From Sterolibacterium sp. (GTDB lineage: Bacteria; Pseudomonadota; Gammaproteobacteria; Burkholderiales; Rhodocyclaceae): DNA of 64,000 bases. The stretch lies in contig JAQTOA010000003.1 in NCBI GenBank assembly GCA_028713555.1, positions 62,001 to 126,000 on the forward strand, in the 5' to 3' direction. How positions within the stretch are numbered: the stretch's first letter is position 1; the number at the start of each line of letters is the position of its first letter. Below are positions 61,101-64,000 of this stretch, one piece after another. The notes under the pieces are model-generated. The model did no database searches and had not been told where the DNA came from. It saw nothing but the letters and a program-made list of their open reading frames with translations. A program made the position numbers and the translations under genes.

Positions 61101-62920
61101 CCGGCCCGTTCGTCATCCTGATCGTTGATGACAACTCGAATAATCTGTTCACCCTGCAGGCGCTGCTCAAGCGGCTCCATGACTGCGAAGTGATCGCGGC
61201 AAACTCCGGCGAGGAAACCCTGACGCGCGTGGTGGAAAAACAGGTGGACCTGATCCTGCTCGACGTGCAGATGCCAGGCATGGACGGCTTCGAGACGGCG
61301 CGCCACTTGCAGATGACGGAGCGCACGCGCAATATCCCGATCATTTTCATCACTGCCGTATTCAAGGCCGACGAATTCGCCAGCCGGGGCTACGCCATCG
61401 GCGCCGTGGATTACCTGACCAAGCCGATCGACGACAACCTGCTGCTCAACCGTATCCGTCTCTACCAACGGCTCCACCAGCGCGAGCGCAGCCTGGCGGC
61501 GACGGTCGAGAACCTGCGCCGCAACGAGCAGCTGCTGGCGGCGGCCAAGGATGCCGCCGAAGCCGCCAACCGGGCGAAAAGCGTTTTTCTTGCCAATATG
61601 TCGCATGAACTGAGGACGCCGCTCAACGCCATCCTCGGCTTTGCCCAACTTATGGAACACGACGCTCGCATCCCGGAAGATGATCGCCACAATCTACAGA
61701 CCATCAACAAGAGCGGCCGTCACCTGTTGTCGCTGATCAACGACATCCTCGAAATCTCCAAGATCGAAGCCGGGCGACTTCAGGTCACTCCCGGAACCGT
61801 CGACTTGCCCGGGCTGCTGCAAACGCTTACCGAATCCATGGCCCTGCGGGCCCATGAGAAGGGGCTCCGGTTGCGTTTCGAGCTTCCTCCGGATCTGCCG
61901 CACCACATCGAAACCGATGTGGCCAAGCTGCGCCAAATCCTCCTCAACCTGCTCTCCAATGCCGTCAAATTTACCCGGCAGGGAGAAATCGTCCTCTCGG
62001 CCAGAGTCGTCTCATCCTTCAACCGCCAAGCCGTCCTGGAATTTGCCGTGTACGACACCGGGGTCGGCATCGCCGCGGACGAACTCGAGCGTATCTTCCG
62101 TGCCTTCTACCAGACCGAAGCCGGCATCCGTCAGGGCGAGGGTACCGGCCTCGGGCTCACCATCAGCCGAGAATATGCCCGCCTCCTTGGCGGCGAACTC
62201 ACCGCCGAGAGCACCCTCGGCCAAGGTTCCGTCTTCGAACTCAAATTGCCCGCAGTGATCCAGGAACAACCCGCTGCCGTGACACCCCATGGCCGCGTAA
62301 CGGGCCTCACGCCCGGACAGCCCGCCTACCGGATCCTCATCGCCGAGGATGATCCGGTCAATCAGGAAGTGCTGAAGATGTGGCTAGAGGACGTCGGCTT
62401 TGACGTCAAGGTAGCCGGCGACGGCAAGCAAGCGGTGGAAATATTCCGGCAATGGCAGCCGCACTTCATCTGGATGGACATCCGCATGCCGGTCATGGAC
62501 GGTTTCGAGGCCACCCGCACCATCCGCGCCCTGCCCGGCGGGGAGACCATTCCCATCCTCGCCTTTACCGCCTCGGCCTTCGAGGAAGACCGCAAGGCCA
62601 TCCTCGAAGCCGGCTGCAACGACGTGATGACCAAGCCACTCGAGGAGGATCGCCTGTTCGGCCTGATGGCTCGCTATCTGAACGCGCATTTCGAGTATGA
62701 AGAGGCGCCATCGGCAGACGGCCCGGTAGCCGATTTCGGTGTGCTGTCCGAAGCGGATAGGAGCCGCTTGGGCGAAGCAGTCAGGATGCTCGATGTTGAG
62801 ATGGCGCAGAGTATCGCTGGCGAATTGGAAAATGATTATCCGGCGGTGGCAAACCGATTGCGCGAACTGCTGGATCGTTACGACTTCGACGCGATACTCG
62901 CCTGCGTGGCGCACCAGTGA
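61097..62920 (+). CDS. Soluble hybrid histidine kinase (REC-HisKA-HATPase-REC)
   Basis: 607 residues, no membrane helix. An N-terminal receiver (about 5-125: FVILIVDDNSNN, ILLDVQMPGMDG, YLTKPI) is followed by a coiled helix, HisKA with H170 in ANMSHELRTPLNAILG, HATPase with DTGVGIAADELE and GTGLGLTIS, and a C-terminal receiver (about 410-530: YRILIAEDDPVNQE, MDIRMPVMDG, MTKPLE). A helical tail resembling a degenerate phosphotransfer region follows. Overlaps CheBR by four bases. Confidence 0.92.
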   Translation: MTGPFVILIVDDNSNNLFTLQALLKRLHDCEVIAANSGEETLTRVVEKQVDLILLDVQMPGMDGFETARHLQMTERTRNIPIIFITAVFKADEFASRGYAIGAVDYLTKPIDDNLLLNRIRLYQRLHQRERSLAATVENLRRNEQLLAAAKDAAEAANRAKSVFLANMSHELRTPLNAILGFAQLMEHDARIPEDDRHNLQTINKSGRHLLSLINDILEISKIEAGRLQVTPGTVDLPGLLQTLTESMALRAHEKGLRLRFELPPDLPHHIETDVAKLRQILLNLLSNAVKFTRQGEIVLSARVVSSFNRQAVLEFAVYDTGVGIAADELERIFRAFYQTEAGIRQGEGTGLGLTISREYARLLGGELTAESTLGQGSVFELKLPAVIQEQPAAVTPHGRVTGLTPGQPAYRILIAEDDPVNQEVLKMWLEDVGFDVKVAGDGKQAVEIFRQWQPHFIWMDIRMPVMDGFEATRTIRALPGGETIPILAFTASAFEEDRKAILEAGCNDVMTKPLEEDRLFGLMARYLNAHFEYEEAPSADGPVADFGVLSEADRSRLGEAVRMLDVEMAQSIAGELENDYPAVANRLRELLDRYDFDAILACVAHQ

Positions 62921-64000
62921 TGGGCCTTACCGAACTGAACATGGGATCGATCGTCATCGTCGACGACAACCCCAACAACCTGCATGTACTGAGCAGCATG
63001 CTGCAAACCGCTGGGTTCAAGATCCGGCCCGCGCTGGACGGGAAAGTGGCTTTGCGGAGCATCATGGCCAGTCCACCGGATCTGATCCTGCTGGACATCC
63101 GCATGCCCGGCATGGATGGCTATGAGATATGCAAGCAATTGAAAGCTGACGAGCAGACACGGGAGATCCCGGTCATCTTCATCAGCGCCCTGAATGAAAC
63201 CGAGGACATCGTGGCCGCATTCCAGGCCGGCGGTACGGACTACGTGACCAAACCCTTCCAGAAGGAAGAAGTCATGGCTCGGGTAAGGACTCATCTGCAA
63301 CTCTATCGCATGCAGCAGGCGGAGCGGAAGCAAATAGAGACCAAACTGGCCCAAAGCAAATCCGACTTGCGCCGCTTTGCCGAGGTCACCGCCCATCATC
63401 TGCAGGAGCCTGCCCGTCGCATGGCCAATTACGCCGGGCGCTTGCGTACGCAACTGGCCGGCCGTATCGACGACAGCGAAATACAGTTGTCACTCGACTT
63501 CATATGCAATCAAGCGCACTACCAGCTAAACCTGCTGAACGATGTCGAGTGCTATCTGGAAGCGGACCAGCCACGCGGCGAGATCAAGAGTGTTGATGCC
63601 AAAAGGACGGTTTCCGCGTTGCTGGAAAAAAAGGCGGTCTCCATCAGCGCGGCTGGCGCGGAAATCAACTGTGGCAATCTGCCGCACGCCCACATCGATG
63701 CCCCGCGCCTGGCTGAACTGTTCGGGATAGCGCTGGAAAACGCCCTGCGCTATGGCAAAGGAGAACGCCCACTGCGCATCACAATAGATGGCGAACGTCA
63801 CGGTCCGTTCGTTCGCTACCGAGTAAGCGACAACGGCCCCGGCATCGACGCGGAGTACCGTGAGCGAATGTTTCAAGTTTTTGAACGGATGGGTTCAAGC
63901 GGCGATGTTGCCAACACCGGCATAGGGCTGGCCATCATGCGCCGCATCGCGGAAAGCAGTGGTGGACGCGCCTGGATTGAAGAATCCTCGGGCGGAGGAT
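62920..64000 (+). CDS. Receiver-histidine kinase, cut by window end
   Basis: At least 360 residues; the frame runs off the window. It begins MGLTELNMGSIVIVDDNPNN, a receiver (about 9-130: ILLDIRMPGMDG, YVTKPF). A short helix leads to a HisKA-like domain with VTAHHLQEPARRM, the HxLQEP form found in phytochrome-type kinases, and an ATPase domain with ALENALRYGKG, VSDNGPGIDAEY and NTGIGLAIMRRIA. Start ATG 62920 overlaps the previous stop (TGATG); a second ATG at 62941 is possible. Output may pass to a further regulator beyond the window. Confidence 0.88.
   Translation, partial: MGLTELNMGSIVIVDDNPNNLHVLSSMLQTAGFKIRPALDGKVALRSIMASPPDLILLDIRMPGMDGYEICKQLKADEQTREIPVIFISALNETEDIVAAFQAGGTDYVTKPFQKEEVMARVRTHLQLYRMQQAERKQIETKLAQSKSDLRRFAEVTAHHLQEPARRMANYAGRLRTQLAGRIDDSEIQLSLDFICNQAHYQLNLLNDVECYLEADQPRGEIKSVDAKRTVSALLEKKAVSISAAGAEINCGNLPHAHIDAPRLAELFGIALENALRYGKGERPLRITIDGERHGPFVRYRVSDNGPGIDAEYRERMFQVFERMGSSGDVANTGIGLAIMRRIAESSGGRAWIEESSGGG

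Overview
The window is typical high-GC betaproteobacterial chromosome, most like the Rhodocyclales/Sterolibacteriaceae group. This rests on gene order and protein character (argH-algZ-algR-hemCDXY, yebC-ruvCAB-ybgC-tolQRAB-pal-cpoB-queEC, ahcY-metF behind an SAH riboswitch, ftsYEX diverging from two M16 peptidase genes). No 16S gene is present, so the taxonomy is an inference. About 90% is conserved housekeeping sequence with four small accessory patches.

Layout. 1-1883: 5' part of dnaE (minus), running off the window. 2008-7676: a small acidic hypothetical, a DEDDy exonuclease, a KTSC protein and the hemC-hemD-hemX-hemY operon. 7841-15587: ppc, an AlgR/AlgZ two-component pair, argH, a Ser/Thr kinase with a cyclic-nucleotide-binding domain, and a monothiol glutaredoxin. 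15913-19488: a DUF4213/DUF364 protein, a repeat-containing membrane protein, small unknown genes, and two tRNA-Lys genes. One tRNA-Lys has its 3' half duplicated about 710 bp away, the footprint of an integrated element. 19615-29417: a long minus-strand cluster for queuosine precursor synthesis, the Tol-Pal envelope complex and Holliday-junction processing. 29494-33173: a DMT permease, then metF, a holin-like protein and ahcY behind an SAH riboswitch.

33211-34682 is an accessory islet: a truncated IS200/RAYT-type transposase with a hairpin, a HigB-like toxin broken by one frameshift, its intact antitoxin, and a uracil/mismatch DNA glycosylase. 34741-38085 holds ispE, lolB and a TPR protein. 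38359-42448 is a potassium module in which a shortened KdpD-type kinase and a KdpE regulator sit directly in front of kup, with no kdpFABC. 42506-50891 holds mutM, a ferredoxin, coaD, rsmD, two M16 peptidases (one without the zinc motif), ftsYEX and a DHH phosphoesterase.

The most interesting stretch is 51106-54050. An initiator tRNA with an excellent promoter is overlapped by the C-terminal end of a site-specific recombinase. That remnant abuts, to the base, a two-gene operon encoding a single-subunit BcrC/HgdB-like iron-sulfur protein and its BadF/HgdC-type ATPase activator, the arrangement of the double-cubane cluster proteins (DCCP). A second decayed IS200-like flank lies beyond the operon. 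The window ends in a sensory operon (54190-64000): a secreted repeat protein, a 1429-residue hybrid histidine kinase with a perfect three-heptad coiled-coil repeat, a CheB-CheR fusion, a second hybrid kinase and a receiver-kinase cut by the window end.
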